From the NCBI GenBank assembly GCA_037178625.1, contig CM074130.1:4154001-4218000 (forward strand): a stretch of 64,000 nucleotides of DNA, written 5' to 3'. Every line of letters starts with the position of its first letter. Position 1 is the stretch's first letter. The notes under the pieces are model-generated. The model was not told the DNA's origin and made no database searches. It saw nothing but the letters and a program-made list of their open reading frames with translations. The translations under genes were made by a program, and so were the position numbers. This DNA comes from Skeletonema tropicum. Taxonomy: Eukaryota; Bacillariophyta; Thalassiosirophyceae; Thalassiosirales; Thalassiosiraceae. Below, piece by piece: positions 19,668 through 29,166 of the stretch.

Positions 19668-21734
19668 AGGAGGGGTGGCCTCGTACGTAGAACCATACTA
19701 ATTCCGCTAAGTAACCAAGTTGTCAGCCACGAGACATCGGACAGTTACTCCTGTAACCATTTTTGCTAATAGTGTGGCAGCCACGAGACATCTGAGAGTT
19801 ACACATGTAACGATTTGGCTGACAAGTTTCCCGAGCCACCACCACCGACCATCAAATAAAAATAATAGTGTCCATGAGAGAGAGATTCACCATGGAACAT
19901 TAAATAGACAACATAGATCATCAACAATATGTCGTCAAACAAAATGAAGTATGATGAATGGGCTGACAAGCAGCGTAAAGAGAGAGGGGACACAGTAGAA
20001 GTAGGCTCGAAACGATTGAGGAAGGTAAATCCAAAATATGTCGACAACCAAAAAAGTCACAGCAACACCTCCATTGCCCAAAACAACATCAATAATGAAA
20101 TTGAGTCGAATGCTGTTTCGTCCAAAGAGGTACAGGCGGAGCGACATGGGGAGAATGGGTCGTCCCCTGCAACGCAGCGTCTTGTCAAAACATCTACTAT
20201 GAATAATATTAATGACACAACTTCCGTCAATAATGCACCCTCCGAATCTCTGCCGTCTACCTCCAGATCTACCTCCCCCCTTCTCGTCAATGATCCGCCT
20301 GCCCCCCCAGCAACAGTGATTGCCGCCGCTGAAAGTCAACCAACAGAATCTGCCGTATCTTCCCTCCATCCTCCTGGTGTTCCCGAAAAAAAATCCAACA
20401 TGGCGGCAGCGGACGGCAACAAGTCTGATGTACCTCTTACTAAGTCTAACAAAAAGGAGGATGGCATTGGCATTGGCAACATCACTAAATCCAAAGAACG
20501 GACAATCACGCTGAAAAATGTTGATGCCACTGACACAACACCCCCTCCGTCATGGCCCGATAAAATTGCATGCAGAGAAGATATCCGCAGAATCGATGAA
20601 AATGGCGAATGGATTGAATGTGCTCTTTGTCTTGGCACTGGACGGACAAACGGCATCATTTCTATGAAACCAAAATTCAATGTTTATAATTGGAGTGGGC
20701 CGGGTGGTCACTTGACCACCCAAGGACACTTGAATCATGTGGCAGCTCGTGAAGGTGAAAAGAGAGAGAACAAGAAAAGGGGCAAGAAGAACAAGACACA
20801 GACTGGTAGTTCGATGACGAAGTTTTATCCAATACAGAAGAAGAAGAAACCAGAGGTCAAACCTCGCAATTCAACCACAGACATAATTGATGTGGAGGCT
20901 GCTGGTGTCTTGGATTCTGCGTAAGTTGCTCATGCTATTTTGTGTGTACTATTTCAACGCATCTGTAGTTAATGATTTGTTGTTTGTTGTCTCTTTTCAG
21001 GAAATCAGCATGTGCTGGAATATTCAACTCAGTAAATGGGGATAAGACAAGTCATGTCAAACTGTACGCGACTTACGTCAGGCCACTGCCAACGCAGGGA
21101 TGGATTGTTGGTGTCTACGCTGGCGCTCCATCAATTGTATCAAGGTCGTGCACTAAGAGGGGAGTCTTTCCGGGTAAAGATGGTGGAATGGTTTGCAATG
21201 ATTGCAAAACATTAAGGCTGAAGAAAGGTGGTAGCAATCCAGGCACCTGTTTGAATAAATGGCGTACTACTCTCTCGAGGGCTCTTGAACTGAGACGAAG
21301 GTCTAATCTTTCCGTCATCGACATGGAAGATGCCATCAAGTTCACTAAAATTAGTGATACACAGTTCAACTCCTGGGGACTCCAGCTCCTGCAAGAGACA
21401 AAGAATCTTGTTGACTACTACAACTACATGTGCTCGTTACGAAGCAAGACTGCCCCCCGCAGTGATCAATTGACGTTTGAGTACGTTCCTCCAGACTCTG
21501 TCCCCGGTGTTGATGACTTATTCAAAAATGCTGCAGAGTAATTGGTTGAGTTCATTAATAATGGGGTTATTTCATGTTAGACTTTTCGTAGAGGTTCAGC
21601 CTCCCTACCCATGTAACCCGATGTTACAGATCCTAGTACAAGTTTACGTAGGAATTAAATTCCTACGTCATCAGCGAGGAAGCCAGCAGTTACACATGTA
21701 ACGATTTCGCGGACAGGTTGAGGCCACCCCTCCT
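19668..21734 (+). mobile_element. hAT-like DNA transposon with 8-bp target duplication
   Basis: The 2067-bp insertion is bounded by AGGAGGGGTGGCCTC at the left and the inverse at the right (gaggccacccctcct), with short terminal inverted repeats. 'gtacttac' is repeated directly on both sides (19660-19667 and 21735-21742). The corresponding place in the other arm (about 36031-36050) is uninterrupted, giving an empty site. Subterminal 54-bp repeats (19724 and 19778) contain 'gttac...gtaac' motifs, and a 20-bp word at 19797-19816 recurs at 21688-21707. The 8-bp duplication is diagnostic of hAT-type or related superfamilies. The only gene inside is 19929-21541. No RNase-H-like transposase is seen. 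Confidence 0.85.
19929..21541 (+). CDS. BED-type zinc-finger protein carried by the hAT-like element
   Basis: Exons are 19929-20920 and 21001-21541, with an 80-bp GTAAGT...TTTTCAG intron. The phases close to 510 aa. The N-terminal about 220 residues are Ser/Asn/Pro-rich and disordered. At about 229-275 a BED-like finger is visible (CALCLGTG...W...HLTTQGHLNHVA). The second exon has a Cys cluster (CTKRGVF...CNDCKTL...GTCLNKW) and helical sequence. DNA-binding BED fingers are common in hAT transposases, but the catalytic domain and the C-terminal dimerisation region are missing. It may be a remnant transposase N-terminus or an accessory protein. No homologous gene is in the empty-site arm. Confidence 0.72.
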
Positions 21735-21944
21735 GTACTTACTTACTTACTTCGGTGCGGGATAAATCGGCTTCCCAAAAAAAAATTTAAAGCTAGGCGC
21801 GCATGTTCACTGTAGGTCACATATTTTGTATGATTTGAAAGTGATGATACAATATTTTTCAACTTAGATTAGGACGTTAATTACTTGAACGAGTATCTGT
21901 ATGATTTGAAAGTGATGATACAATATTTTTCAACTTAGATTAGG

Positions 21945-22014
21945 ACGTTAATTACTTGAACGAGTAGAGTAATGAACTCGTTTCGGTTAGACCTTCATCG
22001 GCAAGTGTCAACGT
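21945..22014 (-). ncRNA. Hammerhead-like ribozyme fold (variant core), left arm
   Basis: On the minus strand three helices can be drawn in hammerhead order. Stem I is ACGTTGA/TTAACGT plus ACTTG/CAAGT. The core CCGATGA is followed by one A. Stem II is GGT-cta-ACC, then GAAA. Stem III is CGAGT/ACTCG, then the UU before the expected cleavage (between 21959 and 21958). The consensus core is CUGAUGA, so U4 is C and there is an extra A before stem II. These departures may abolish or slow cleavage. It lies 195 bp beyond the stop of a Penelope-like RT read in the same direction; such elements are known to carry hammerheads. Confidence 0.5.
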
Positions 22015-22021
22015 GAGACAG

Positions 22022-22208
22022 CCCCAGGAGCGGGCTGTTCTAATGAATCTTTTGTATAGTGGTGAACGGAGAAAAATGAAATGAACGGAGAAGTGAACGT
22101 CTTTTTCAGACGCGGTTCAATGTCTTTTCAGACAGGAGAAGCTTTTGCTCTCCCGAGCTGAGCTGCCGGAAGGCAGCTCCTCGGGAGAGTAAAAGGAGGG
22201 GAGCTCGA
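22022..22208 (-). other. 3' tail of the Penelope-like element, strong hairpins
   Basis: Directly after the RT stop there is a long hairpin at about 22150-22190 (arms ctctcccgag and ctcgggagag, inner agctgcc and ggcagct). It is followed by two small stems, both of the gtctgaaaa(a)gac form, and one with agccc/ggggct arms near 22021-22037. This structured tail lies between the RT gene and the hammerhead-like fold and is probably part of the element's 3' end. Confidence 0.5.
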
Positions 22209-23292
22209 TCAGTCAGGATCGGGCTCCCCATCAAAATACTTACTGGCCTCTTTGCCGGGTTCTTGTATCAGTTTTGCTTTCGTCACAGCTGATCGTATCG
22301 TTGGGGCTCCATGATAGGCAATAATAAACTTCTGAATTCGTAGATCTTGTTCGAAGACTTCTTTGCAGTGGGTGTCGTAGAGACACCGAAGTAGTTTACG
22401 AGGGATATCATTTGGATGGAATGTCCAGTGGAGGATGGCCAATTCTTTGTTGGTAAGAGTAGGCTCTGTTGGTTGTTGTATTGCATTTGCATTTGATTCG
22501 ATAGATCGTAGGCGTGCATCTGCTTGTAGGATGTACTGCTTGATGACGTGTGAGTCCCAGCCGCGTTGTACTAGTCTTTTGAAGAGTAATTTAGATTGAT
22601 TGATGTAGTCAGATTCAAGGGAGTTTTGGCGCTTGTACTGACGCAATAGACTGTAGGTGACACCTTTCATAATTTGTGGAGAGTGTGCTGAATGCGGCGG
22701 GAGATATTGGTAGAGATTGCAGGCTTTTTGGAATGTACGTGTTTGAATTTGTTGCGATGGTCCAATGGTGATAGTGAGATCGAGGAAGTTAACAGATGTT
22801 GATAGGGGCTCAAAGTCCCATCGTAGGGATCCGAAGTTATCAGTATCATATTGAAATTGTGCATATCGTAGGTTGGTACCAATCCATATTCCTTTCATAT
22901 CGTCGATGAAACGCTTGTAGAGGAGGAGATCATTGGAATATTTATTAAGGAGGAATTCTTCATGGATTGCAAAGTAGATTGTAGCCCACATACATGCTGC
23001 ACTAGTTCCCATTGCTGTACCAGTTAGTTGTTTGAAGTACATATCACCAAATTCGAAGATGTTGTTTTTCATGACTAGCGAAAGAGCTTCTTTGATTGCG
23101 GCAATAGGAATGGAGGAGAGTCCATTGCTTGCTAGTTTACCGGAGGAGGCTAATTCGTCGAGCCAGTTGCTGATGACTTGGAGCGCATGATCTGTGTCGA
23201 TGTTAGTATACATAGATTGCGCATCTGCTGTAAATAGTAACCACGGATTCCCAATAGTATCATGAATTGCTATCTTCTTTCCAACATCATCC
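22209..23292 (-). pseudogene. Penelope-like reverse transcriptase, 5'-truncated, no endonuclease
   Basis: About 360 codons remain, starting at the junction with the YR element (23292). Motif A is 'FTADAQSMYTNID', motif B 'LTGTAMGTSAA' and motif C 'YKRFIDDMKGIW'. They are followed by 'VNFLDLTITI', 'NLYQYLPPHSAHSP' and 'FIIAYHGAPTIRSA'. This order and wording fit Penelope-like RTs rather than LTR or LINE types. The N-terminal fingers are missing. No GIY-YIG endonuclease follows before the stop at 22209, as in endonuclease-deficient Penelope-like elements. The frame that continues upstream into the YR repeat is fortuitous. Confidence 0.78.
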
Positions 23293-23636
23293 ATCGCAGG
23301 TAGCGGATGGAGCGGATGAGCTTTCAATGGCTCTCTCCTTCCCCCATTTCCCCTGCGCCTCGTCGCGCCACTTTCTTTACCATTTTGACTTCTTCGGGAG
23401 TACCAATTGAGATGGACTCCCAATTGTTCTCTGTTCCAATGCTTCTGCAGTCATCGGTCATACATAATACTGTCTCATGTCCGTCTAATTCCACCGTGGA
23501 AGACCACGTCAATCAGGATCCAAAGATCCTCAAAATCGGCAAGCAGTCTCCTCAGTTTTGTTTTCGACAAGCAAAAACATTGCAATCGAGAACACCTCTA
23601 GTATTATCACCGATTTTGATAGCCATTGAAAGTTTT
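23293..23636 (+). repeat. A1 repeat of YR element
   Basis: 344 bp, identical to 31953-32296 except two adjacent-region substitutions (gatggactcc against gatagattcc). The near identity indicates recent activity. Confidence 0.9.
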
Positions 23637-23789
23637 TTTAGGTAAGCATATGACGGATCGGATTATTCGCAGAATGCTTGATAATATTGGGATTTGGCGC
23701 TGTTCGTGAGTCCTTTTTTTGAAGGAATTATTGCGAAAGGTATCGCGTCGGAAACACAACACAACCAGCCGAACATTGACTCATCTGCT

Positions 23790-24975
23790 GTGGCTATTCC
23801 TGCCATCGGTAGCATATTGACGATATGATAGCCTTTGGTTACTTAGCAGAGGGATTCAGTCGCTGCTATGGCCCCCGTTGAGCCGTCGGCTCTTTGCGGA
23901 ACAATAGAATCTTTGCTGTCGTTATTCCTGCCATCGGTAGCATACTGATGAAAGGATGACTTCTGGTTGATTCGGCTACTTAGCAGAGGGATTCAGTCGC
24001 TGCTATGGCCCCCGTTGAGCCGTCGGCTCTTTGCGGAACAATAGAATCTTTGCTGTCGTTATTCCTGCCATCGGTAGCATACTGATGAAAGGATGACTTC
24101 TGGTTGATTCGGCTACTTAGCAGAGGGATTCAGTCGCTGCTATGGCCCCCGTTGAGCCGTCGGCTCTTTGCGGAACAATAGAATCTTTGCTGTCGTTATT
24201 CCTGCCATCGGTAGCATACTGATGAAAGGATGACTTCTGGTTGATTCGGCTACTTAGCAGAGGGATTCAGTCGCTGCTATGGCCCCCGTTGAGCCGTCGG
24301 CTCTTTGCGGAACAATAGAATCTTTGCTGTCGTTATTCCTGCCATCGGTAGCATACTGATGAAAGGATGACTTCTGGTTGATTCGGCTACTTAGCAAAGG
24401 GATTCAGTCGCTGCTATGGCCCCCGTTGAGCCGTCGGCTCTTTGCGGAACAATAGAATCTTTGCTGTTGTTATTCCTGCCATCGGTAGCATACTGATGAA
24501 AGGATGACTTCTGGTTGATTCGGCTACTTAGCAGAGTGATTCAGTCGCTGCTATGGCCCCCGTTGAGCCGTCGGCTCTTTGCGGAACAATAGAATCTTTG
24601 CTGTCGTTATTCCTGCCATCGGTAGCATACTGATGAAAGGATGACTTCTGGTTGATTCGGCTACTTAGCAGAGGGATTCAGTCGCTGCTATGGCCCCCGT
24701 TGAGCCGTCGGCTCTTTGCGGAACAATAGAATCTTTGCTGTTGTTATTCCTGCCATCGGTAGCATACTGATGAAAGGATGACTTCTGGTTGATTCGGCTA
24801 CTTAGCAGAGTGATTCAGTCGCTGCTATGGCCCCCGTTGAGCCGTCGGCTCTTTGCGGAACAATAGAATCTTTGCTGTCGTTATTCCTGCCATCGGTAGC
24901 ATACTGATGAAAGGATGACTTCTGGTTGATTCGGCTACTTAGCAGAGGAATTCAGTCACTGCTATGCCCCATTGA
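23790..24975 (+). repeat. 137-bp tandem array in retroelement leader
   Basis: About eight copies of a 137-bp unit (phase marker 'ggcccccgttg' at 23870, 24007, 24144, 24281, 24418, 24555, 24692 and 24829) lie between A1 and the gag-like frame. Units are nearly identical; the outer ones are degenerate. Each contains the stem gagcc-gtc-ggctc. It is non-coding and probably regulatory for the element or a packaging/priming region; this is inference. Confidence 0.9.
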
Positions 24976-25231
24976 ATCTTCGACTGAGGGTTCTTTTCGG
25001 AAGCAGTTACGATCTCTCAAAGAGGCTCTACCTGAATTGAAAATTGTTCCGGTAACGGGAGACTCCCAGGTAGCCGATTTTCGTCAGTAGGATGAGTATC
25101 CGTGTCCACGTGGTAGTCAATGTTGAACTTCCAGGATTTTCTCAGAAGAGACGTCGTTAGCGATAAAATTTCTTGTTAGCGAAATCCATCTCAACCATTC
25201 TCCCTTTTCCTTTTCTCCTTCTAATTTAGTC

Positions 25232-27454
25232 ATGATTCTGAACTGGAAGTTGTACACGGAAAGTCGCAAAGCGGCTACAAAAGAAAGCACAGTTGCTAAC
25301 ACCCTTGGTCTCCCTACGAAGAACATTCATAAGCTCATCGACGACGGGACCATCGCAGCGCTTACTTTCACGACTATGGGTGGAGACGTCAAGAATCTCT
25401 TCCGCCCACGTCACATGCCTTCTCAAGATGGTTCCGAGTCGTCGGTCGTCTTTGGCAACGCATTTAATCAACGTGGCCTTGTAGGCCCATTCAAAATCGA
25501 CATCTCCCAAGGCCGTTTCTGTGGTGTTTTGAGTGAGGCTGACATGGAGGCTTTCGAACTCGATAAGCCTAATGCGATCCCAGCTCCCATCGTCGCGGCT
25601 AACAACCTCGGAGAAGGCAACTACTACTTGGTCGCCGCCCCCAAGGCAATGCCAGGGCACTTCCAACAACAGTTCCCTGAGGGACAGTTATCGGAGGTCC
25701 AAGGTACTTTGGAAACAAATGGCATTGCACTGTCAATCTGGATCGCTCTCCTCGCTTCAGTGGACTCCCAACCTAAAGTCGATAAGATCCGTGCGATCGT
25801 CGAGAATCCCACGATCCAGGCTGATTTGGAGAACTTTATCGCTCATGGTAGTGCTCACGTTGATCTCACGGGTCCCAACTTAGTGGTAAACTGGGAAACA
25901 CTCGAGTGTTACCCAGATCAGTTCAACGAGCTCAAGTCGGTATTTGCCTCTTCTACAGAATCTTCTGTAGCAGCTCCCGCGGCCCGTCAGGAACTTACAA
26001 CAAGCAAAGATCGACACGAGCAGCTCACCGCAAACAAAGGTATGATCAAGTTGAAAATACCTATGGTTAGCGTAAGCATTAAGGATGGAAAGGTCGATGC
26101 GAGCACAGCCAAACGCCCGGTCACTACTCTTGCGCTTGATGAGATTGAGAGAATGCCACCAAGTGGGATGAAGGAGGGCTTTTCTGATACCGTTCGGTGC
26201 TACCTAGCTGAAAATGCAAAATCCATCAATCCTACCAATATTATGGACAACAGCTCGTTAAGCTACATCCCCCTTCCAATCTGCGACAATATCGTGAAGG
26301 GCAACTGGACTCAAGATCCTGTCACGCAAGTTGATGTTGATTCACAATTGAATACCTTTTCAATGTTCACCTTTCGGGCTCAAAATCCTGACGACAAACT
26401 TGTCCAAACGTACTTGAATGAGGAAACATCGACCCGTGCCCAAAACAAGACTGATGGAGCAAGTTCCAAGAAACTTCCGGAACTTCTATCTGCATTTGTC
26501 AATATGGACGACTCATTTGCATCGAAATGCTTGGTTAACTCACGTCACGCTATGGGTACATTGTTCGATTTCGAAACAATGGCAACTGAAGGAAATCGTG
26601 CTCTCTTTGACAACGTCGCAATTCAACTTATCTGTTGGTTTATGCTCCAATCGACGAACAAATTCCCCCAGTGGCGTGTCGATACTGGTGAAAAAATGGA
26701 TCACCTTGGAGCACTGCTTTCCCAATGGGGCGAGCTCTTTTTCGTGGCGTGTGGTAAACTCGCGAACTCACTCCACAACATATCTGTTTTCAGCGACCCC
26801 GATGGAGATGTGACTACGCTCGACTTCTCTGCTATCGACGATTTCTTGAAAAATTTTGCTATCTTCAAAGACGATGTTACCAGCAAACAGCGTACAAGGA
26901 GTGCACATAATGCGATCCCTGCCCTCTTCCTCGCTGCGAACAAACAATCGAGACAGGATGACGATGCGTCCCCTCGCCAACCTAATCAAGAGCGCGAAGA
27001 TCGCAATGTTCGTGACAACCATACTTCACGACAACAGCGACCACCTCGCGACCAACATGATGGCTCTGGCAGCGGCAGCGGTCAAGGCACCCCCAAGAGG
27101 CAGAAGCCTTCTCCCTCGGGCAGTGGTTCTTCAGTTGGAATGTCCCCTGAGGAGAACGGAATCTTGTGCTTGCGTGAAGGTGTTTCTTTGAATGAAGGTT
27201 TTCCGAGTGGCTTTCCAGCCTGCAAAAAATTTGTGACTCGAGGTTTCATCTGTCTCTTTGGTGACAATTGTTCTGCGGCTCATTGGTCCAAGCTTGAAAA
27301 ATTATCGACCCATAACAAGACACGTTGGATTGAGCACCTTCGTGCGAATCCAGTTGCATTCTTCAACCAGTGGAAGATCGGCAAGTTCTTGAAAAAAGAC
27401 CCGGAGTTACAAGGTCTTATTGGGCCTCCCTCTTCACCTCCTCCTCGTGAGTAA
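25232..27454 (+). CDS. Gag-like ORF of the YR retroelement
   Basis: The 740-aa frame opens with ATG at 25232, just after the leader. Most of it is unrecognised alpha-helical sequence. A Gly/Ser/Gln-rich disordered stretch with 'GSGSGSGQG' lies near residue 610. At about 660-690 a C-x9-C-x5-C-x3-H finger (CKKFVTRGFICLFGDNCSAAH) is seen, a CCCH-type knuckle in place of the usual gag CCHC. Position before RT and nucleic-acid-binding finger support a gag-like role. The stop is 41 bp before the ATG of the RT frame. Confidence 0.75.
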   Translation: MILNWKLYTESRKAATKESTVANTLGLPTKNIHKLIDDGTIAALTFTTMGGDVKNLFRPRHMPSQDGSESSVVFGNAFNQRGLVGPFKIDISQGRFCGVLSEADMEAFELDKPNAIPAPIVAANNLGEGNYYLVAAPKAMPGHFQQQFPEGQLSEVQGTLETNGIALSIWIALLASVDSQPKVDKIRAIVENPTIQADLENFIAHGSAHVDLTGPNLVVNWETLECYPDQFNELKSVFASSTESSVAAPAARQELTTSKDRHEQLTANKGMIKLKIPMVSVSIKDGKVDASTAKRPVTTLALDEIERMPPSGMKEGFSDTVRCYLAENAKSINPTNIMDNSSLSYIPLPICDNIVKGNWTQDPVTQVDVDSQLNTFSMFTFRAQNPDDKLVQTYLNEETSTRAQNKTDGASSKKLPELLSAFVNMDDSFASKCLVNSRHAMGTLFDFETMATEGNRALFDNVAIQLICWFMLQSTNKFPQWRVDTGEKMDHLGALLSQWGELFFVACGKLANSLHNISVFSDPDGDVTTLDFSAIDDFLKNFAIFKDDVTSKQRTRSAHNAIPALFLAANKQSRQDDDASPRQPNQEREDRNVRDNHTSRQQRPPRDQHDGSGSGSGQGTPKRQKPSPSGSGSSVGMSPEENGILCLREGVSLNEGFPSGFPACKKFVTRGFICLFGDNCSAAHWSKLEKLSTHNKTRWIEHLRANPVAFFNQWKIGKFLKKDPELQGLIGPPSSPPPRE

Positions 27455-27495
27455 CCTTACAACATGGGTTGCAGGTTTTTCAATTGAATAGTATA

Positions 27496-29166
27496 ATGGC
27501 TCACACTTTACTTTCTCTGACTTTTTCCTTAGGAGTAGTCAGAGAGGCTGAAGCTGTGATGCCAAAACCGAGTAGACCCATTGCCTCACACGAGGATAAT
27601 GGTCTTGGTTATAATAGTAGACGATTCTTTTCTGCCCCACCAACTGCTGCTTCTAAGCCTATATCGCAACCATCTCGTTTACCGGCTATACCTCTACCCG
27701 CTCGAGCTGGGGCTTCTCATGCTAGTTTGCAGAACTCTCTGCCAGCCGAGGATGAACTTAATACTACCCCTGACAAGCTAATCCAAAACGCGAAGCATGC
27801 CAACAAGGTACTCGCTGAGTACAACACGAAGTTTGGAGGAACTGACTGTACTCCAATCGTGACAACGTTGCAAGGTAAGAATCGTAAAAGAAAGCGAACA
27901 ATTATGCCTCCTCGACTCACTGCATCATACCGGGTGAAAGAATTGACTCTTGAATTGGTTATCCTTCCACTGCTTTCAAGCGGATTCCTCGACTTAGATG
28001 ACTATGGAGTTATTGAGCAAGTCAACAAGCGTCTTCAACGACTCGTGCCTAAGTACAATCACTGGTGTAGCATCGATACCCGTCCTCTTCAAGAGCCCCG
28101 GCTGGATTATGCCGCTCAGCAGAGGATTGATCCACACCGAGTTGATATGGCTTCTGCTCAATTCATCAAATTTGGTGGAGACCCAGATAAATTGGTTCGC
28201 TTCTGTTCTCATGAGCATACCCTTGCTCACTTGGATAGAGAAAGGATCTTGCAGAGGATCAAGGATCGTATTCCGAACGAGGATTACAAGCAAATTGAAC
28301 GGATTCTGTACGAAGGTTGTCCTGCGGAGCTATCATTTGAAGAGGACAATCGATCTCGCTTACGTTCCTTCGAGAGAGGTAATCAGCTTACGTATCTTCG
28401 CAATCCTGCTAAGGTCTTAAAGGCGATGAACAAGGAGGATAAAAACTCTCATGTTATAGCTCTTGACGAGGATCTCGCTTACTTCTCTCCATACTGTCGC
28501 CATACTCCGCAAGGCGCCATCGATAAGCCAGGGAAATCATTTCGGATTGTATGGGATGGATCTACGAAGCAGCGCTACGATGATGTCGTGTTGAATGACA
28601 TAACACCGACAAATCAGGAGTCACCTATTACCTTTGGTGACACAGAGCGTCTCTTTGATAAGGACATTTACGAATACCGGGTGTCCTACCCACATGATAC
28701 AATCTATCTAGGATTCGAAGATGTGACGTCATGCTTCAAATTTCCTCGGATTCACCCCAGTTTGAGCGGTTCCTTTGGTTTCTACGATAGCCATGGCCTA
28801 TATCATCTAGCTACTTCAATGGTATTCGGCTCAACAGTCTCTGCCAACCAATGGGAGCCATTTCGGAGGACAATTGAGACATTATCTAAATCCTTCCAAG
28901 ACGTAGACGGTTTGGTGGAAAAGCATCGACATTACTTGGATATGATTCAGTGGGAAGAAAATGTGCCAGCACCCTCGGTTATTGCAAAAGGATGTGTGAT
29001 ATGCCCGGGAGTCTTAAATAAGGACGGTAATCACGTCACAAGGCCTTCTCGTATGTACGTGGATGACGCTCTCTTAGCAGCTATTAGGCGTGCTTGGATG
29101 GAAAGAAAGCTAGCGGCGACAATTGAAGCTATCTTCTGTGTGATGGGATATCCAGAATCCAGATGA
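27496..29166 (+). CDS. Reverse transcriptase ORF (frameshifted 5' half of pol)
   Basis: The start is chosen at the ATG 27496; the frame is open slightly upstream. The first about 250 residues are unassigned. RT blocks then appear: 'FRIVWDGSTK' (fingers), 'LGFEDVTSCFKF' (motif A), 'MVFGSTVSANQWEPF' (motif B) and 'MYVDDALLAA' (motif C, about residue 523). The frame stops at 29166 just after 'CVMGYPE', where the thumb/RNase H region should follow in another frame. The 7-bp word 'atccaga' is repeated in tandem at the break, which explains the shift. In the undamaged element this and the next frame would be one pol protein. Confidence 0.85.
   Translation: MAHTLLSLTFSLGVVREAEAVMPKPSRPIASHEDNGLGYNSRRFFSAPPTAASKPISQPSRLPAIPLPARAGASHASLQNSLPAEDELNTTPDKLIQNAKHANKVLAEYNTKFGGTDCTPIVTTLQGKNRKRKRTIMPPRLTASYRVKELTLELVILPLLSSGFLDLDDYGVIEQVNKRLQRLVPKYNHWCSIDTRPLQEPRLDYAAQQRIDPHRVDMASAQFIKFGGDPDKLVRFCSHEHTLAHLDRERILQRIKDRIPNEDYKQIERILYEGCPAELSFEEDNRSRLRSFERGNQLTYLRNPAKVLKAMNKEDKNSHVIALDEDLAYFSPYCRHTPQGAIDKPGKSFRIVWDGSTKQRYDDVVLNDITPTNQESPITFGDTERLFDKDIYEYRVSYPHDTIYLGFEDVTSCFKFPRIHPSLSGSFGFYDSHGLYHLATSMVFGSTVSANQWEPFRRTIETLSKSFQDVDGLVEKHRHYLDMIQWEENVPAPSVIAKGCVICPGVLNKDGNHVTRPSRMYVDDALLAAIRRAWMERKLAATIEAIFCVMGYPESR

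Larger units (their letters stand above)
18131..22021. repeat. Left arm of large inverted duplication
   Basis: Read in reverse complement, this arm follows 35759-37572 from its outer end (a truncated start of the 37502 gene) to its inner end (...acgtgagacag). Identity is very high: the 173-aa proteins on the two arms are identical, and there are a few small indels (for example 3 bp near 19545, 6 bp near 18209). The left arm is about 2 kb longer because of the hAT-like insertion at 19668-21734. Both arms contain a tandem duplication of about 73 bp ('gatttgaaagtgatgatac...'). Confidence 0.9.

Noticed and set aside
23790..24975. Each 137-bp unit contains ctgatga, the hammerhead core word
   Set aside because: No GAAA at the right distance and no pairing stems around it; chance occurrence.
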